Source: an uncultured Oxalicibacterium sp.
GTDB taxonomy: Bacteria; Pseudomonadota; Gammaproteobacteria; Burkholderiales; Burkholderiaceae_D
DNA length: 64,000 nucleotides
Assembly (NCBI RefSeq): GCF_913776015.1
Contig: NZ_CAJYMD010000053.1
Location: 1 to 64,000 of the forward strand
Direction of reading: 5' to 3'
Shown: positions 19,580-30,477 of the stretch, piece after piece
Layout: each line of letters begins with the position of its first letter
Numbering within the stretch: the stretch's first letter is position 1
The notes under the pieces: generated by a model
What the model saw: only the letters and a program-made list of their open reading frames with translations
Told to the model about the DNA's origin: nothing
Database searches by the model: none
Translations under genes and position numbers: made by a program

Positions 19580-20701
19580 TTAATCGAGGCGACGCACCAT
19601 GCCGCCGGGCAGCATTTCGGCGCGTCCTTCGAGTTCGAGATGCAGCAGCTCGGTTTGGATTGCGGCTGCATCGAGCGCGCAGCGCGTGGCAAGTGTATCG
19701 ATATGCACGGGATCGAATCCCATTGCCTGCAAGACCGGATGATCGATGGTGATGTCCGGTATGGCATTGTTTGTGGACATCGTCGCCGCGCCTTGCGGCA
19801 GGTATTGCAGTTCTTCGAGAATGTCCTGCGCCGATTCGACAAGCTTGGCACCCTGCTTGATCAATTGGTGACAACCTTTCGACAGCGGCGAATGGATCGA
19901 GCCGGGAATGGCGAACATGTCTCGCCCCTGTTCCGCTGCCATGCGTGCCGTAATCAGTGAGCCCGATTGCAGCGCCGCTTCGACCACCAGCACGCCGCGT
20001 GCAAGGCCGCTGATGATGCGATTGCGGCGTGGGAAGTTGCTGGCAATCGCCGGTGTGCCGAGTGCGTATTCGCTGAGCAGGCAACCCTGTTCGGCAATGC
20101 GATGCGCAAGCGCACGATTGCGCGCCGGATAAACGATATCGGCACCAGTGCCGATGACGGCAATCGTCGCGCCCTGTCCTTGCAAGCCGCCTTGGTGTGC
20201 GGCCGTATCGATGCCGAGCGACATGCCGGAAACGATGGTCATGCCAGCCTGGCTCAAGGTTTCGGAAAACTTGCCGGCATTGGCGATGCCTTGCGCGGTG
20301 GCATTACGGCTGCCGACCACGGCCAATGCTGGTTGCGCCAGCAGGGCATGCTGACCCTTGGCGTACAGCAGGATCGGCGGATCGGGAATTTCGAGCAGTT
20401 GGCGCGGGTAGTCGTGATCGGCCAGTGTGAAAATCCGATTGCCGGGTTGTGCCGCCCATTCCTGCGTGCGCTCGCGTTGCTGCGATTGTTCTGTGGAAGG
20501 CGACGTCAGCAATGCGCGCGCGATGCGTTCGCTAACGACTTTGCAAAGGGCGGCATGATCGGCGGCGAAGATTTGTTCTGGCAGGCCGAATGCCCCGAGC
20601 AGTCGCCTCGCGGTTTCGCTGCCGACGCCCGGCGTCTGCAGCAAACGCAGCCACATCGCGAGATCATCTTCAGGCCACTGCATGCGGACCTGATAAGACA
20701 T
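19580..20701 (-). CDS. dprA: DNA-processing protein A
   Basis: This 373-residue protein protects incoming single-stranded DNA and loads RecA during natural transformation. The Rossmann-like DprA core is clear: AVVGSRNATAQG (about 128-139), IVSGMSLGIDTAAHQGGL, and ISGLARGVLVVEAALQSGSLITA. An N-terminal helical (SAM-like) part with LLQTPGVGSETARRLL and a C-terminal winged-helix-like end are present, so the protein is full length. It precedes smg and follows the LysM gene on the same strand, 34 bases apart. Confidence 0.95.
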   Translation of the reverse strand: MSYQVRMQWPEDDLAMWLRLLQTPGVGSETARRLLGAFGLPEQIFAADHAALCKVVSERIARALLTSPSTEQSQQRERTQEWAAQPGNRIFTLADHDYPRQLLEIPDPPILLYAKGQHALLAQPALAVVGSRNATAQGIANAGKFSETLSQAGMTIVSGMSLGIDTAAHQGGLQGQGATIAVIGTGADIVYPARNRALAHRIAEQGCLLSEYALGTPAIASNFPRRNRIISGLARGVLVVEAALQSGSLITARMAAEQGRDMFAIPGSIHSPLSKGCHQLIKQGAKLVESAQDILEELQYLPQGAATMSTNNAIPDITIDHPVLQAMGFDPVHIDTLATRCALDAAAIQTELLHLELEGRAEMLPGGMVRRLD

Positions 20702-20735
20702 TGCTTGCGCGCGGGTAGGCGATCATCCGTGTCGC

Positions 20736-21827
20736 TTATTCAGGCGAGCTGACGACGTCGCCAACCTGCACCGTATCGCGTACCTGCAACACCAGCCCAT
20801 AGCTGATGTTGTTGAAGACACGGAAAACGAACAATCGGCCATAACGTTCATCCGGCAGCTTGATGGTTTCCTTTTCAGTGCTGGTGCGGTCACGCATGGT
20901 GCGGCCCAAACGCTGCAATTCCAGCACGGTGCCAATGTCGAGGCCATCGTTGCGACCACGATTGATGGTGACAATCTGGTTCTGCCCGGCTTGTGAAACG
21001 CCGTTGTAAATCGAGACGATTTGCCCTTGCAGTGGCTGTGCAGGTGGATGTGGCACATAGTTGATAAAGGGTGTCGGTTCGATCGGCAGCAGGCGATCGC
21101 CCACGCCCATTTCCTGCTTGACGCTGGTGACGACGAAGGTATGCGGCTGGTTTTCTTCGGTGCTGGTGCGCTTGAGCAGCATGGTGCCGAGGAAGGCGGC
21201 TTCGTAGCCGATCACCTTGCCGGTCGAAGGATCCTTGAGCGGTTTGCCGGAGCGGAAGACGCGGAATTCCTTGTTGTCGCCCAGATCGCCGCGTACATAC
21301 GCCGTGTCATCATTGCCGACGACGACGCGCTGTTCACGTGTGGCGACGATGCGCGGCGTGCCGGCCAGTTCATCGGCATCGACAATCAGCGGCTCGGTCA
21401 GGAACTGGCCGATCTCGCGCAGCGATACCGACGCGATGGCCTGATTGCCAGCTTCTTCGCTACGAATGCGGGGAGACAGGCGTACGGTCGCTGTCGCGCC
21501 GTCTGCGGCGCTTGCGCTACCGTCACCGATGCGCAGGCGACCTTGGGCGCGATCGAAATAGACGATCTGCCCCGGATAGATCCAGTGCGGATTGCGAATC
21601 TGGTCGCGATTCAGGTTCCAAACCTGTGGCCAGCACCAAGGTTTTTCGAGAAAACGTCCCGAGATGTCCCACAGCGTATCGCCGCGCACGACCACGTGAC
21701 GGTCCGGCGCATCGGCGCGGAAGGCGCAACGTGCCACATTGGCGTCGGTGCTGGTCTGGGCTTGGGCTGTAGGAACGAAGGCGGAGGCAAGTACGAGGAG
21801 AAGGGCAGCTGTGCTAAAATTTTTCAT
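20736..21827 (-). CDS. LysM-domain exported protein
   Basis: This is a 363-residue exported protein. The signal peptide (MKNFSTAALLLVLASAF, cut after AQA near residue 23) is followed by one LysM domain at about residues 45-95 (VVVRGDTLWDISGRF, WNLNRDQIRNPHWIYPGQIV). The remaining 250 residues are of unknown fold and conserved in betaproteobacteria next to dprA. LysM binds peptidoglycan, so the protein is probably periplasmic or envelope-bound. The ATG at 21827 is chosen because the signal peptide starts there. The gene is divergent from def. Confidence 0.85.
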   Translation of the reverse strand: MKNFSTAALLLVLASAFVPTAQAQTSTDANVARCAFRADAPDRHVVVRGDTLWDISGRFLEKPWCWPQVWNLNRDQIRNPHWIYPGQIVYFDRAQGRLRIGDGSASAADGATATVRLSPRIRSEEAGNQAIASVSLREIGQFLTEPLIVDADELAGTPRIVATREQRVVVGNDDTAYVRGDLGDNKEFRVFRSGKPLKDPSTGKVIGYEAAFLGTMLLKRTSTEENQPHTFVVTSVKQEMGVGDRLLPIEPTPFINYVPHPPAQPLQGQIVSIYNGVSQAGQNQIVTINRGRNDGLDIGTVLELQRLGRTMRDRTSTEKETIKLPDERYGRLFVFRVFNNISYGLVLQVRDTVQVGDVVSSPE

Positions 21828-22003
21828 GGTGTGTCCGGTTGTTTCGACCAATTCTGACGCCATTTGAGTCGTGTGCTGCTGCAGGTATCGAACGAGCATC
21901 CTCGTCGAAAAACTTGCCGTGGTGAATCAAATTCTGCACACAAACTGTTGAAACAGCAAGAAAGCCCGTCAACCCTTCATTACCCTGTTGCGCAAAAGCC
22001 CGT

Positions 22004-22537
22004 ATGTCTTTACTGCCTATCCTGCGATATCCCGATCCGCGTCTGCACAAGGTTGCCAAACCGGTGACCGTGTTTGATGCGCGCATCAAGAAGCTGGTCG
22101 AGGACATGGCCGAAACTATGTACGACGCGCCAGGCATCGGCCTGGCGGCGACGCAGGTCGATGTGCATGAGCAAGTGATCGTCATCGATACCTCGGAAGC
22201 GCACGATCAGTTGCGCGCCTATATCAACCCTGAAATCCTGTGGGCCAGCGAAGAAAAGCAAGTCTACGACGAAGGCTGCCTGTCGGTGCCCGGCATTTAC
22301 GATGGGGTCGAACGTCCGGCACGGGTCAAGGTACGTGCCTGGGATGTGGACGGTCAGCCATTCGAAGTCGATGCCGATGGCTTGCTGGCGGTCTGCATTC
22401 AGCACGAGATGGATCACTTGCTGGGCAAGGTCTTCGTGGAATACCTGTCGCCACTCAAGCGTAATCGCATCAAGACCAAACTTGTCAAGGAAGAGCGCGA
22501 ACTGGCGCGCAGTGCACAGCGCACAGCGTCACGCTGA
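22004..22537 (+). CDS. def: Peptide deformylase
   Basis: This 177-residue metalloenzyme removes the formyl group from nascent proteins. All three family motifs are present: GIGLAATQ (about 44-51), EGCLSVPG (about 90-97) with the metal-binding Cys, and [12 protein letters not shown] (about 132-143) with the two metal-binding His and the catalytic Glu. It is followed by fmt 87 bases later, the usual def-fmt pairing in which the two genes add and remove the formyl group. Confidence 0.97.
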   Translation: MSLLPILRYPDPRLHKVAKPVTVFDARIKKLVEDMAETMYDAPGIGLAATQVDVHEQVIVIDTSEAHDQLRAYINPEILWASEEKQVYDEGCLSVPGIYDGVERPARVKVRAWDVDGQPFEVDADGLLAVCIQHEMDHLLGKVFVEYLSPLKRNRIKTKLVKEERELARSAQRTASR

Positions 22538-22624
22538 ACGACTTCCTTGCATCGAGCGGGCGACGCGAAGAAACAGGCGCGGTCGCCCGTTTTCATTTTC
22601 ATTTCTGCGGATGCGATTGCCATC

Positions 22625-23572
22625 ATGAAAATCATTTTTGCCGGTACGCCGGAATTCGCCGCCGTCGCTCTCGCTGCTTTGCATGAATCCGGCTTCGAGA
22701 TTCCGCTGGTTCTTACGCAACCCGATCGCCCTGCCGGACGCGGCATGCAATTGCAGGCATCTTCCGTCAAGCAGTTTGCCGTTGCGCATGGTATTCCGGT
22801 GGCACAGCCAGTCTCGCTGCGACTCGATGGCAAGTATGCCGAGGTGGCGGCCGAGGCGCATGCGCTGTTACGCAATACGCCGCACGATGTGATGGTGGTG
22901 GCCGCCTATGGCTTGATCCTGCCGCAATCGGTGCTCGATATTCCTCCACTGGGCTGTATCAACATTCATGCTTCGCTGTTGCCGCGCTGGCGTGGTGCGG
23001 CACCGATTCATCGCGCGATCGAAGCTGGCGATGCGGAAACCGGCGTGACCATTATGCAAATGGAGTTGGGCCTGGATGCCGGCCCGATGCTGTCCATGCG
23101 CGCCCTGCCGATTGCGGCTGACGATACGACTGCCAGCCTGCACGACAAGCTGGCCGCGTTGGGTGGCGAGATGATCGTCGATACCTTGCGCCAGATGGAA
23201 AATGGGCCGCTCACGGCAACGCCGCAGCCTGACGGTGCCAACTATGCCGCCAAGATCGCCAAGGAAGAAGCTGCGCTTGATTTCACGCAGCCGGCAGCAG
23301 TACTGGCGCGCAAGATTCGCGCGTTCATGCCGTTTCCTGGCGCATCGGCCGATTTCGACGGCACGGCAGTCAAGTTCTGGCGCGCCGAAGCTGTGGCCTG
23401 CGGCGACTGGCAACCGGGCCAGGTGATTGCCGCAAATGCGCAGGATGGTGTGCTGGTTGCGTGTGGCGAGGGCGCATTGCGTGTGACGGAATTGCAGAAG
23501 CCCGGTGGCAAGCGTTTGCCAGCGGCTGAATTTCTCAAGGGGTTTCCGCTGGAAGGCGGTCAATTCTGCTAA
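22625..23572 (+). CDS. fmt: Methionyl-tRNA formyltransferase
   Basis: This 315-residue enzyme formylates initiator Met-tRNA using 10-formyl-tetrahydrofolate. The N-terminal Rossmann domain starts [12 protein letters not shown]. The catalytic signature [21 protein letters not shown] (split here as [11 protein letters not shown] and [10 protein letters not shown]) is at about residues 110-130. The C-terminal OB-like domain starts near residue 210. The ATG at 22625 begins the conserved N-terminus. It follows def. Confidence 0.97.
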   Translation: MKIIFAGTPEFAAVALAALHESGFEIPLVLTQPDRPAGRGMQLQASSVKQFAVAHGIPVAQPVSLRLDGKYAEVAAEAHALLRNTPHDVMVVAAYGLILPQSVLDIPPLGCINIHASLLPRWRGAAPIHRAIEAGDAETGVTIMQMELGLDAGPMLSMRALPIAADDTTASLHDKLAALGGEMIVDTLRQMENGPLTATPQPDGANYAAKIAKEEAALDFTQPAAVLARKIRAFMPFPGASADFDGTAVKFWRAEAVACGDWQPGQVIAANAQDGVLVACGEGALRVTELQKPGGKRLPAAEFLKGFPLEGGQFC

Positions 23573-23617
23573 TGGCAGATGGCGGCAAATCCTTGATTTC
23601 ACGTATAATTTTGCCTT

Positions 23618-23698
23618 TGCGCCGATTTGATTGAACAGATCAAACCAGCTTGCGGGCGCAGGACGGCAACGTGCCGTTCATCCAAATACTGCTAAAGC
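23618..23698 (+). promoter_or_regulatory. SAM-II (SAM-alpha) riboswitch-like leader of metH
   Basis: The leader carries the SAM-II layout. A P1 stem TGCGCC (23618-23623) pairs with GGCGCA (23655-23660). Conserved GATTTG (23624-23629) follows the 5' strand and CTTGC (23649-23653) precedes the 3' strand. GCTAAAG (23691-23697) then supplies the downstream conserved element. Extra small hairpins appear inside the first loop (TTGAT...ATCAA) and before GCTAAAG (ACGGCA...TGCCGT). A TATAAT -10-like box at 23604-23609 lies just upstream. SAM-II elements bind S-adenosylmethionine and shut off methionine genes, and the next gene is metH. The call is by eye. Confidence 0.72.
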
Positions 23699-23710
23699 GG
23701 CGTTGGTGCG

Positions 23711-23741
23711 AAACCCGGTCCGACTGCAGGCCGGGTTTTTT
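23711..23741 (+). terminator. Intrinsic terminator between the riboswitch and metH
   Basis: AAACCCGG (23711-23718) pairs with CCGGGTTT (23731-23738) across a 12-base loop and is followed by T residues. It lies after the SAM-II-like element and 36 bases before the metH start. This fits SAM-controlled premature termination, although termination of fmt transcripts is also possible. Confidence 0.8.
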
Positions 23742-23776
23742 GCATTTGATGCCGCCATGACATTGCCAGAGAAACG

Positions 23777-26700
23777 ATGATGAAAACCGCTCCTTCCGAT
23801 ACCGAAGTCCTCCTGCGCGAATTGATGGCCAAGCGCATCCTGATTCTGGATGGCGCCATGGGTACCATGATTCAGCAGTACAAGCTGACCGAGGAAGATT
23901 ATCGCGGCACGCGCTTTGCCGATCTGGCAGCAGCCGGTGTTGCGGTGCCGGAAGGACGCGAATTGTTTGTCAAGGGCAATAACGAATTGCTGTCGCTGAC
24001 GCGGCCCGATGTCATCAGCACGATTCACGAACAGTATCTGGCCGCCGGTGCCGATCTGATCGAAACCAATACCTTCGGTGCCACCACGGTCGCGCAGGAC
24101 GATTACCACATGGCGCATCTGGCCTACGAGATGAACGTGGTCTCGGCCAAGCTCGCGCGCGCTGCCTGCGACAAGTATTCGACACCCGACAAGCCGCGCT
24201 TCGTGGCCGGTGCGCTCGGCCCGACGCCGAAGACGGCTTCGATCTCGCCCGACGTCAACGATCCGGGCGCGCGCAACGTGACCTTCGACCAACTGGCGAC
24301 GGCATATCTGGAACAGACGCGCGCGCTGGTCGAAGGCGGTGCCGATGTGCTGCTGGTGGAAACCATTTTCGATACGCTCAACTGCAAGGCAGCCTTGTTC
24401 GCGATCGACCAGTTCTTCGAGGAATCGGGCAAGCGCCTGCCAATCATGATTTCCGGCACTGTCACCGATGCGTCGGGCCGCATTCTCTCGGGCCAGACCG
24501 TGCCAGCCTTCTGGCATTCGATTCGTCATGCGCGCCCGTTGACGGTTGGCCTCAACTGCGCGTTGGGGGCCGCGTTGATGCGCCCATATGCGGAAGAATT
24601 GTCGAAGATTGCTGACACCTTCGTCTGCATTTATCCGAATGCGGGTTTGCCGAATCCGATGAGCGATACCGGGTTCGATGAAACGCCGGATGTCACCTCT
24701 TCGCTGCTGGAAGATTTTGCCAACAGCGGTTTCGTCAACATTGCCGGCGGCTGCTGCGGTACCACGCCCGATCACATTCGTGCGATTGCCGAAACGGTCA
24801 AGTCGATTGCGCCGCGCAAGATGCCGGAGATCGAACCGACGCTCAAGCTGTCCGGCCTGGAGCCGTTCGTCATCGATGATCAATCGCTGTTCGTCAACGT
24901 CGGCGAACGCACCAACGTCACAGGCTCGAAAGCGTTTGCGCGCCTGATCATCAACGAGCAATACGACGAGGCATTGGCTGTCGCACGCCAGCAGGTCGAG
25001 AACGGTGCGCAGGTCATCGATATCAACATGGACGAAGCGATGCTGGATTCGCAAGCGGCCATGACGCGTTTCCTGAATCTTGTCGCCTCCGAGCCGGATA
25101 TCGCGCGCGTGCCGATCATGATCGATTCGTCGAAATGGAATGTGATCGAAGCCGGCTTGAAATGCGTGCAGGGCAAGGCCATCGTCAACTCGATCTCGAT
25201 GAAGGAAGGCGAAGAAAAATTTCTGCACGAGGCGCGCCTGTGCCAGCGCTACGGTGCGGCGGTGATCGTCATGGCCTTTGATGAAAAAGGCCAGGCCGAT
25301 ACCTTCGAACGCAAGATCGAGATTTGCGGTCGAGCGTACTGGCTGCTGGTCAACGAATTGAATTTCCCGCCGGAAGACATCATCTTCGATCCGAACATCT
25401 TTGCTGTCGCAACCGGTATCGAAGAACATAACAACTACGCGGTCGATTTCATCAACGCGGTGCGCTGGATCAAGGAAAACCTGCCACGCGCAAAGATCAG
25501 CGGTGGTGTGTCCAACGTGAGCTTCAGTTTCCGCGGCAATGATCCTGCGCGTGAGGCGATTCACACAGTGTTCCTGTATCACGCCATCAAGGCCGGCATG
25601 ACGATGGGTATCGTCAACGCCGGCATGGTCGGCGTGTACGACGATTTGCCGGCCGAGTTGCGTGAACGTGTCGAAGACGTGGTACTCAATCGTCGGGAAG
25701 ATGCGACCGAACGCATGATCGAAATTGCCGCCACACTCAAGGCTGGCGACAAGAAGGAAGAAGCCACGCTCGAATGGCGTGCCGGCACGGTGCAGCAGCG
25801 CCTGTCGCACGCCCTTGTTCATGGCATTACGCAATGGATCGTCGAGGATACCGAAGAAGCGCGGCAGGAATTGCTGCATAACGGCGGCCGTCCGATCCAC
25901 GTGATCGAAGGCCCGCTGATGGATGGCATGAACGTGGTCGGCGATCTGTTCGGTCAGGGCAAGATGTTCCTGCCGCAGGTTGTCAAATCCGCGCGCGTGA
26001 TGAAGCAGGCCGTGGCACATCTGATTCCTTTCATCGAGGAAGAAAAGCGCCAACTCGAAATCGAAACCGGCGTGGTGTCCAAGCCCAAGGGCAAGATCGT
26101 CATTGCGACCGTCAAGGGCGACGTGCACGACATCGGCAAGAACATTGTTTCGGTGGTCCTGCAATGTAACAACTTTGAAGTCGTCAACATGGGCGTGATG
26201 GTGCCGTGCGCAGAGATCCTCGCCAAGGCGAAGGAAGAAAATGCCGACATCATCGGCTTGTCCGGTCTGATCACACCATCGCTCGAAGAGATGGCTTACG
26301 TCGCCAAGGAAATGCAGCGCGATGAATATTTCCGTGGTCTGCGCATGCCGTTGCTGATCGGTGGTGCGACGACTAGCCGTGCACATACGGCGGTCAAGAT
26401 TGCCAACAATTACGAAGGCCCGGTGGTGTATGTGCCGGATGCGTCGCGTTCCGTCTCGGTCGCACAATCCTTGCTGACACCAGAACAGCGCGATGCCTAT
26501 ATTGCTGAAATTGCTGCCGATTACGAACGTATCCGCGAGCAGCACGCCAACAAGAAGGTGACGCCGCTGCTGACGCTGGCTGAGGCGCGTGCAAATCGCA
26601 TGCAACTGTCGTTCGAAGGTGCCGAAAAACCGGTCAAGCCGAAGTTCATCGGTCGCCGCGAATTCCGTAATGTCGATCTCGCGACCATTGCGCGCTACAT

Positions 26701-27550
26701 CGACTGGGGCCCCTTCTTCCAGACCTGGGATCTGGCCGGCCCTTTCCCTGCAATTCTGACGGATGAAGTTGTCGGTGAAGCCGCGACCAAAGTTTTCGAA
26801 GAAGGCAAGGCATTGCTCAAGAAAGTCATTGATGGCCGCTGGTTGACCGCCAATGGCGTGATCGCCCTGCTGCCAGCGAATACTGTCAATGACGACGATA
26901 TCGAGGTCTATACCGACGAGTCGCGCAAGGAAGTTGCCTTTACGTATTACGGTGTGCGGCAACAGACAGTCAAACCGGTCGTCGACGGGGTACAAAGGCC
27001 CAATCAATGCCTATCCGACTTCATTGCACCCAAGGCATCGGGTGTGGCCGATTACATCGGCCTGTTTGCGGTGACCGCCGGTCTGGGCATCGAGAAGTAT
27101 GAAAAGCGATTCGAGGATGCGCACGACGATTATTCGTCGATCATGCTCAAGTCGCTGGCCGACCGTCTGGCCGAAGCCTTTGCCGAGTATCTGCATGAAC
27201 GCGTGCGGACCGATCTGTGGGGCTACGTGGCAGACGAAAAGCTGAGCAATGAGGAATTGATCAAGGAAGCCTATCTCGGCATTCGTCCGGCACCTGGCTA
27301 TCCGGCCTGTCCCGAACATACCGTGAAGGCCGATATGTTCAAGGTGCTGAAGGCGGAAGAGATCGGCATGATGCTGACCGATTCCTTTGCGATGTTCCCC
27401 GGTGCTGCTGTGTCCGGTTTCTACTTCGCCCATCCGCAAGCCAAGTATTTCGTGGTGGGCAAGATCGGCGACGATCAGGTGACCGACATGGCCGAGCGAC
27501 GCGGGGTTTCCAAGGACGATGTGGAGCGCTGGCTGGCTCCCAATTTATGA
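23777..27550 (+). CDS. metH: Cobalamin-dependent methionine synthase
   Basis: This 1257-residue four-module enzyme makes methionine from homocysteine and methyl-tetrahydrofolate. The homocysteine domain (about 1-345) includes [12 protein letters not shown] and the zinc cysteines in [10 protein letters not shown]. The pterin domain (about 360-630) includes [10 protein letters not shown] and [13 protein letters not shown]. The cobalamin module (about 650-890) has the B12-ligand motif DVHDIGKN with its His near residue 783. The SAM-dependent reactivation domain ends at about 1240. Length and order match E. coli MetH (1227), so it is full length. A second ATG directly follows the first. It is preceded by a SAM-II-type leader. 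Confidence 0.97.
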   Translation: MMKTAPSDTEVLLRELMAKRILILDGAMGTMIQQYKLTEEDYRGTRFADLAAAGVAVPEGRELFVKGNNELLSLTRPDVISTIHEQYLAAGADLIETNTFGATTVAQDDYHMAHLAYEMNVVSAKLARAACDKYSTPDKPRFVAGALGPTPKTASISPDVNDPGARNVTFDQLATAYLEQTRALVEGGADVLLVETIFDTLNCKAALFAIDQFFEESGKRLPIMISGTVTDASGRILSGQTVPAFWHSIRHARPLTVGLNCALGAALMRPYAEELSKIADTFVCIYPNAGLPNPMSDTGFDETPDVTSSLLEDFANSGFVNIAGGCCGTTPDHIRAIAETVKSIAPRKMPEIEPTLKLSGLEPFVIDDQSLFVNVGERTNVTGSKAFARLIINEQYDEALAVARQQVENGAQVIDINMDEAMLDSQAAMTRFLNLVASEPDIARVPIMIDSSKWNVIEAGLKCVQGKAIVNSISMKEGEEKFLHEARLCQRYGAAVIVMAFDEKGQADTFERKIEICGRAYWLLVNELNFPPEDIIFDPNIFAVATGIEEHNNYAVDFINAVRWIKENLPRAKISGGVSNVSFSFRGNDPAREAIHTVFLYHAIKAGMTMGIVNAGMVGVYDDLPAELRERVEDVVLNRREDATERMIEIAATLKAGDKKEEATLEWRAGTVQQRLSHALVHGITQWIVEDTEEARQELLHNGGRPIHVIEGPLMDGMNVVGDLFGQGKMFLPQVVKSARVMKQAVAHLIPFIEEEKRQLEIETGVVSKPKGKIVIATVKGDVHDIGKNIVSVVLQCNNFEVVNMGVMVPCAEILAKAKEENADIIGLSGLITPSLEEMAYVAKEMQRDEYFRGLRMPLLIGGATTSRAHTAVKIANNYEGPVVYVPDASRSVSVAQSLLTPEQRDAYIAEIAADYERIREQHANKKVTPLLTLAEARANRMQLSFEGAEKPVKPKFIGRREFRNVDLATIARYIDWGPFFQTWDLAGPFPAILTDEVVGEAATKVFEEGKALLKKVIDGRWLTANGVIALLPANTVNDDDIEVYTDESRKEVAFTYYGVRQQTVKPVVDGVQRPNQCLSDFIAPKASGVADYIGLFAVTAGLGIEKYEKRFEDAHDDYSSIMLKSLADRLAEAFAEYLHERVRTDLWGYVADEKLSNEELIKEAYLGIRPAPGYPACPEHTVKADMFKVLKAEEIGMMLTDSFAMFPGAAVSGFYFAHPQAKYFVVGKIGDDQVTDMAERRGVSKDDVERWLAPNL

Positions 27551-27561
27551 CGATATAGACC

Positions 27562-28869
27562 ATGCGCACGAGAATAATCTGGAAAGATCGCAGCAAGAAA
27601 AGCAAATTCCTGATTATCCTCGGCAGCGTCGTGGCGACACTGGCGGTCGTTCTGTTGTTCCTCAATTTCTCGATGGGACAGAAAAAGGTGCAGGAAGAGA
27701 TTCCGCGTCTGTATTCCATTGACGATCCGCAGTTCGAGCGCAGCATGGGCGCGCTGCTTGGTCCGGCAATCGTCCACGGCAACCGCACGCAGGCGCTCAT
27801 CAATGGCGAGGAAATCTTCCCGGCCATGCTCGAAGCGATTCGCGGCGCACAGAAATCCATCAATTTCGAAACCTATATCTACTGGTCCGAAGCGATCGGC
27901 AAGGAATTTGCCGAAGCCTTTGCCGAGCGTGCGCGTGCCGGCGTCAAGGTGCATGTGCTGATCGATTGGGTCGGTAGCAGCAAGATGGAGCAATCCTATC
28001 TCGACATCATGGAACAGGCTGGTGTCGAGGTGCGCAAATACCATCCGCTGAAGTGGTACAACGTCGCGCGCATCAACAATCGCACGCACCGCAAGTTGCT
28101 GGTAGTTGATGGCAAGATCGGTTTCACGGGTGGTGTCGGCATTGCCGGCCAGTGGACCGGCAATGCACAAGACCCGGATCACTGGCGAGATTCGCACTAT
28201 CGCGTCGAAGGGCCGGTGGTGGCGCAGATGCAGGCGGTCGCCATCGATAACTGGATCAAGACCACGGGCGAGGTGCTCGACGGTCCCGATTATTTCCCGC
28301 CACTGGAAGCGGTGGGCGACCATCACGCGCAAATGTTCAGCAGTTCGCCACAGGGCGGCAGCGAAAGCATGCGGCTCATGTATCTCATGTCGATGACGGC
28401 GGCGCAAAAGACGCTACATCTTTCCATTTCGTATTTCGTGCCGGATGACATGACGCGCCGTGTACTGATCGATGCCGCCAAACGCGGCGTGAAGGTGCAG
28501 ATCATCGTGCCCGGTGAACATATGGATGTGGATGTGGTGCGACGTTCGTCGCGCGGCATGTGGGGCGAGTTGCTACAGGCCGGCATCGAGATTTACGAAT
28601 ACGAGCCGACCATGTATCACTGCAAGGTCATGATCGTCGATGGCTTGATGGTCTCGGTCGGCTCCACCAATTTCGACGATCGTTCGTTCCGGCTGAACGA
28701 TGAAGCCAATCTGAATATCTACAACGCGGCATTTGCCGCCGAGCAGATCAAGGTGTTTGAAGACGATCTACGCCACGCGCATCGCATCACGTATGAAGAA
28801 TGGCAAAACCGGCCGTTCAGCGAGAAGGTGCACGAGCGCATTGCATCGTGGCTGGGGCCGTTGCTGTAG
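27562..28869 (+). CDS. Cardiolipin synthase, phospholipase D family
   Basis: This 435-residue membrane-associated enzyme has two HKD motifs: HRKLLVVDGKIGFTGG near residue 175 and HCKVMIVDGLMVSVGSTNFDDRS near residue 355. One N-terminal membrane segment (about 14-34) follows a very basic start (RTRIIWKDRSKKSK). The architecture fits ClsB/ClsC-type cardiolipin synthases, which join phosphatidylglycerol units or use phosphatidylethanolamine. It starts 11 bases after metH stops and may be read through from it. Confidence 0.9.
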   Translation: MRTRIIWKDRSKKSKFLIILGSVVATLAVVLLFLNFSMGQKKVQEEIPRLYSIDDPQFERSMGALLGPAIVHGNRTQALINGEEIFPAMLEAIRGAQKSINFETYIYWSEAIGKEFAEAFAERARAGVKVHVLIDWVGSSKMEQSYLDIMEQAGVEVRKYHPLKWYNVARINNRTHRKLLVVDGKIGFTGGVGIAGQWTGNAQDPDHWRDSHYRVEGPVVAQMQAVAIDNWIKTTGEVLDGPDYFPPLEAVGDHHAQMFSSSPQGGSESMRLMYLMSMTAAQKTLHLSISYFVPDDMTRRVLIDAAKRGVKVQIIVPGEHMDVDVVRRSSRGMWGELLQAGIEIYEYEPTMYHCKVMIVDGLMVSVGSTNFDDRSFRLNDEANLNIYNAAFAAEQIKVFEDDLRHAHRITYEEWQNRPFSEKVHERIASWLGPLL

Positions 28870-28917
28870 GCAAGGTTGCCAGCAGAATTTTCGACGTTAT
28901 GCTGGCGTAGTACCCGT

Positions 28918-29685
28918 TTAGTCCTGCGGCAAGCCGTCGATGAAGACCTTGAGTTCACCCGCCTTGAACGAAGTCCAGGTTTCGTTGGTGGTCAGCGGTT
29001 CGGTGACGATGATGGCGACGCGGTCGTTGGGCGTCGTCACTTCGGAAAAATCCACCTTCATGTCTTCATCGCTGAGTACAGCTTCGGCAAACGGGTACTT
29101 GCGCACGATGTAATGCAAGTTGGTCGAGCAGTGTGCAAACAGCGCCGAGCCGTCCGACAGCATCATGTTGAAGGTGCCGTGTTGGGCGATTTCTTTTGCC
29201 AGCTCGGCAATGGTGGCGGTGAGTTCGGGCAGCATCGGCAAGGCATCGTCAAAGCGACGACGCAGTTCCTGCAGGATGTAGCAGAAAGCCGCTTCGCTAT
29301 CGGTGGTGCCGACCGGTTGATACGGACCATTCAATTCGGGCGTGAAATTCTTCAGGTCGCCATTGTGGGCGAAGACGAAATAGCGGCCCCACAGTTCGCG
29401 CACGAAGGGGTGGCAGTTTTCCAGCGCTACCCTGCCCTGTGTCGCCTTGCGGATATGCGCAATCACGTTTTTGGACTTGATCGGGTAGTTGCGAATCAGG
29501 TTGGCGATCGGTGAGCGCACGGCCGCTTCGTGATCGACGAAATGTCGAACGCCTGCCCCCTCAAAAAACGCAATGCCCCAGCCATCCGCATGATGGTCTG
29601 TACCGCCGCCGCGCGTTGCGAATCCCGTGAAACTGAACACGATATCGGTCGGGACATTGCAATTCATTGCGAGCAGCTGGCACAT
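28918..29685 (-). CDS. Class II glutamine amidotransferase, YafJ family
   Basis: This is a 255-residue protein with an N-terminal nucleophile Cys directly after the initiator Met (MCQLLAMN). The class II amidotransferase features FATRGGGTDHHADGWGIAFF, VIAHIRKATQG and FAHNGDLKNF follow. The start at 29685 is fixed by the need for Cys2. The family hydrolyses glutamine or related amides, but the acceptor is unknown. The gene converges on the cardiolipin synthase gene, with about 50 bases between the stop codons. Confidence 0.9.
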   Translation of the reverse strand: MCQLLAMNCNVPTDIVFSFTGFATRGGGTDHHADGWGIAFFEGAGVRHFVDHEAAVRSPIANLIRNYPIKSKNVIAHIRKATQGRVALENCHPFVRELWGRYFVFAHNGDLKNFTPELNGPYQPVGTTDSEAAFCYILQELRRRFDDALPMLPELTATIAELAKEIAQHGTFNMMLSDGSALFAHCSTNLHYIVRKYPFAEAVLSDEDMKVDFSEVTTPNDRVAIIVTEPLTTNETWTSFKAGELKVFIDGLPQD

Positions 29686-29799
29686 GGCGGAATACGAAAA
29701 GATGGCGGGAAAACGGCACACACAGTATCACGATCTGCAGGCGCATTGCATGTTATGGATGCTCGTGATTCGCTATGTACAGTTGAGGGAGGTGCTGCA

Positions 29800-30477
29800 T
29801 CAGAACGTTGCCGGCAATTGCACACGACAACGCCAGAGCCCGTGGCCGGAAGCCAGGTATTTGGCTTCGAATGGCGTGATCGCCGGTAGTGGCAGGTAAG
29901 GTTCGGCTTGTACGGATACGCCGCCAAGTTGCGTGAGTGCTGCGGCAAATTCATCAATGTAGATGTGCCAGTTACTGCGACATTCGATGGCACCGCCCAG
30001 CGCGACAATCGTCGGGAAAATGGCATGCCCATGCCAGCGCCGCGCCAGATGGCCGATCTTGGGCCACGGATTGGGATACAGCAGATATTGCCGTGCCGGG
30101 GCAATGCGTTCTGCATGCAGCAGGCGCCAGTAATCGACGAGATCGGCGCGTACACGAATCTGATTGACGGGTAGTTCGCCTTCCCAATGCGTGTGTCGCG
30201 ACAGGCGATCGGCTGACTGGTCGATACCGATGACGAAATGATCGGGGAAAGCTTGGGCCAGATGCAGGGTGGACAGGCCGACCCCACATCCGGTATCGAG
30301 GATCAGAGGCTTGCTGCCCGCCGCTTGCCATGCCTGCAGGCTATGCAGGAAGGCGTTGCGGTTGTATTCCAGTATGGGCTTTTGGAAAACGTGTGCGGCA
30401 TGGCGGGCGACGAGATCGCCCAATTGTTCATGCATGCCAGTCTGGCTGCTGGTGATAGAAGAGGAATTGGCAAACAT
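29800..30477 (-). CDS. TrmB-like SAM-dependent methyltransferase
   Basis: This is a 225-residue protein. The SAM-binding motif LILDTGCGVGLSTLHLA (about residues 58-74) is followed by IGIDQSADRLSR and a TrmB-like catalytic segment LLYPNPWPKIGHLARRWHGH. This resembles tRNA (guanine-46-N7)-methyltransferase, although it is probably a paralogue: the second half is divergent, with a Cys-containing C-terminal part. The start at 30477 (MFANSSS) is the first ATG close to the conserved part. An alternative is MHEQLGD 14 codons further in. Confidence 0.75.
   Translation of the reverse strand: MFANSSSITSSQTGMHEQLGDLVARHAAHVFQKPILEYNRNAFLHSLQAWQAAGSKPLILDTGCGVGLSTLHLAQAFPDHFVIGIDQSADRLSRHTHWEGELPVNQIRVRADLVDYWRLLHAERIAPARQYLLYPNPWPKIGHLARRWHGHAIFPTIVALGGAIECRSNWHIYIDEFAAALTQLGGVSVQAEPYLPLPAITPFEAKYLASGHGLWRCRVQLPATF

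Noticed and set aside
23678-27007. Very long open frame on the minus strand opposite metH (about 1100 codons)
   Set aside because: metH on the plus strand is unmistakable. The minus frame is a shadow produced by high-GC codon bias, with His/Asp/Arg-rich composition and no recognisable domain.
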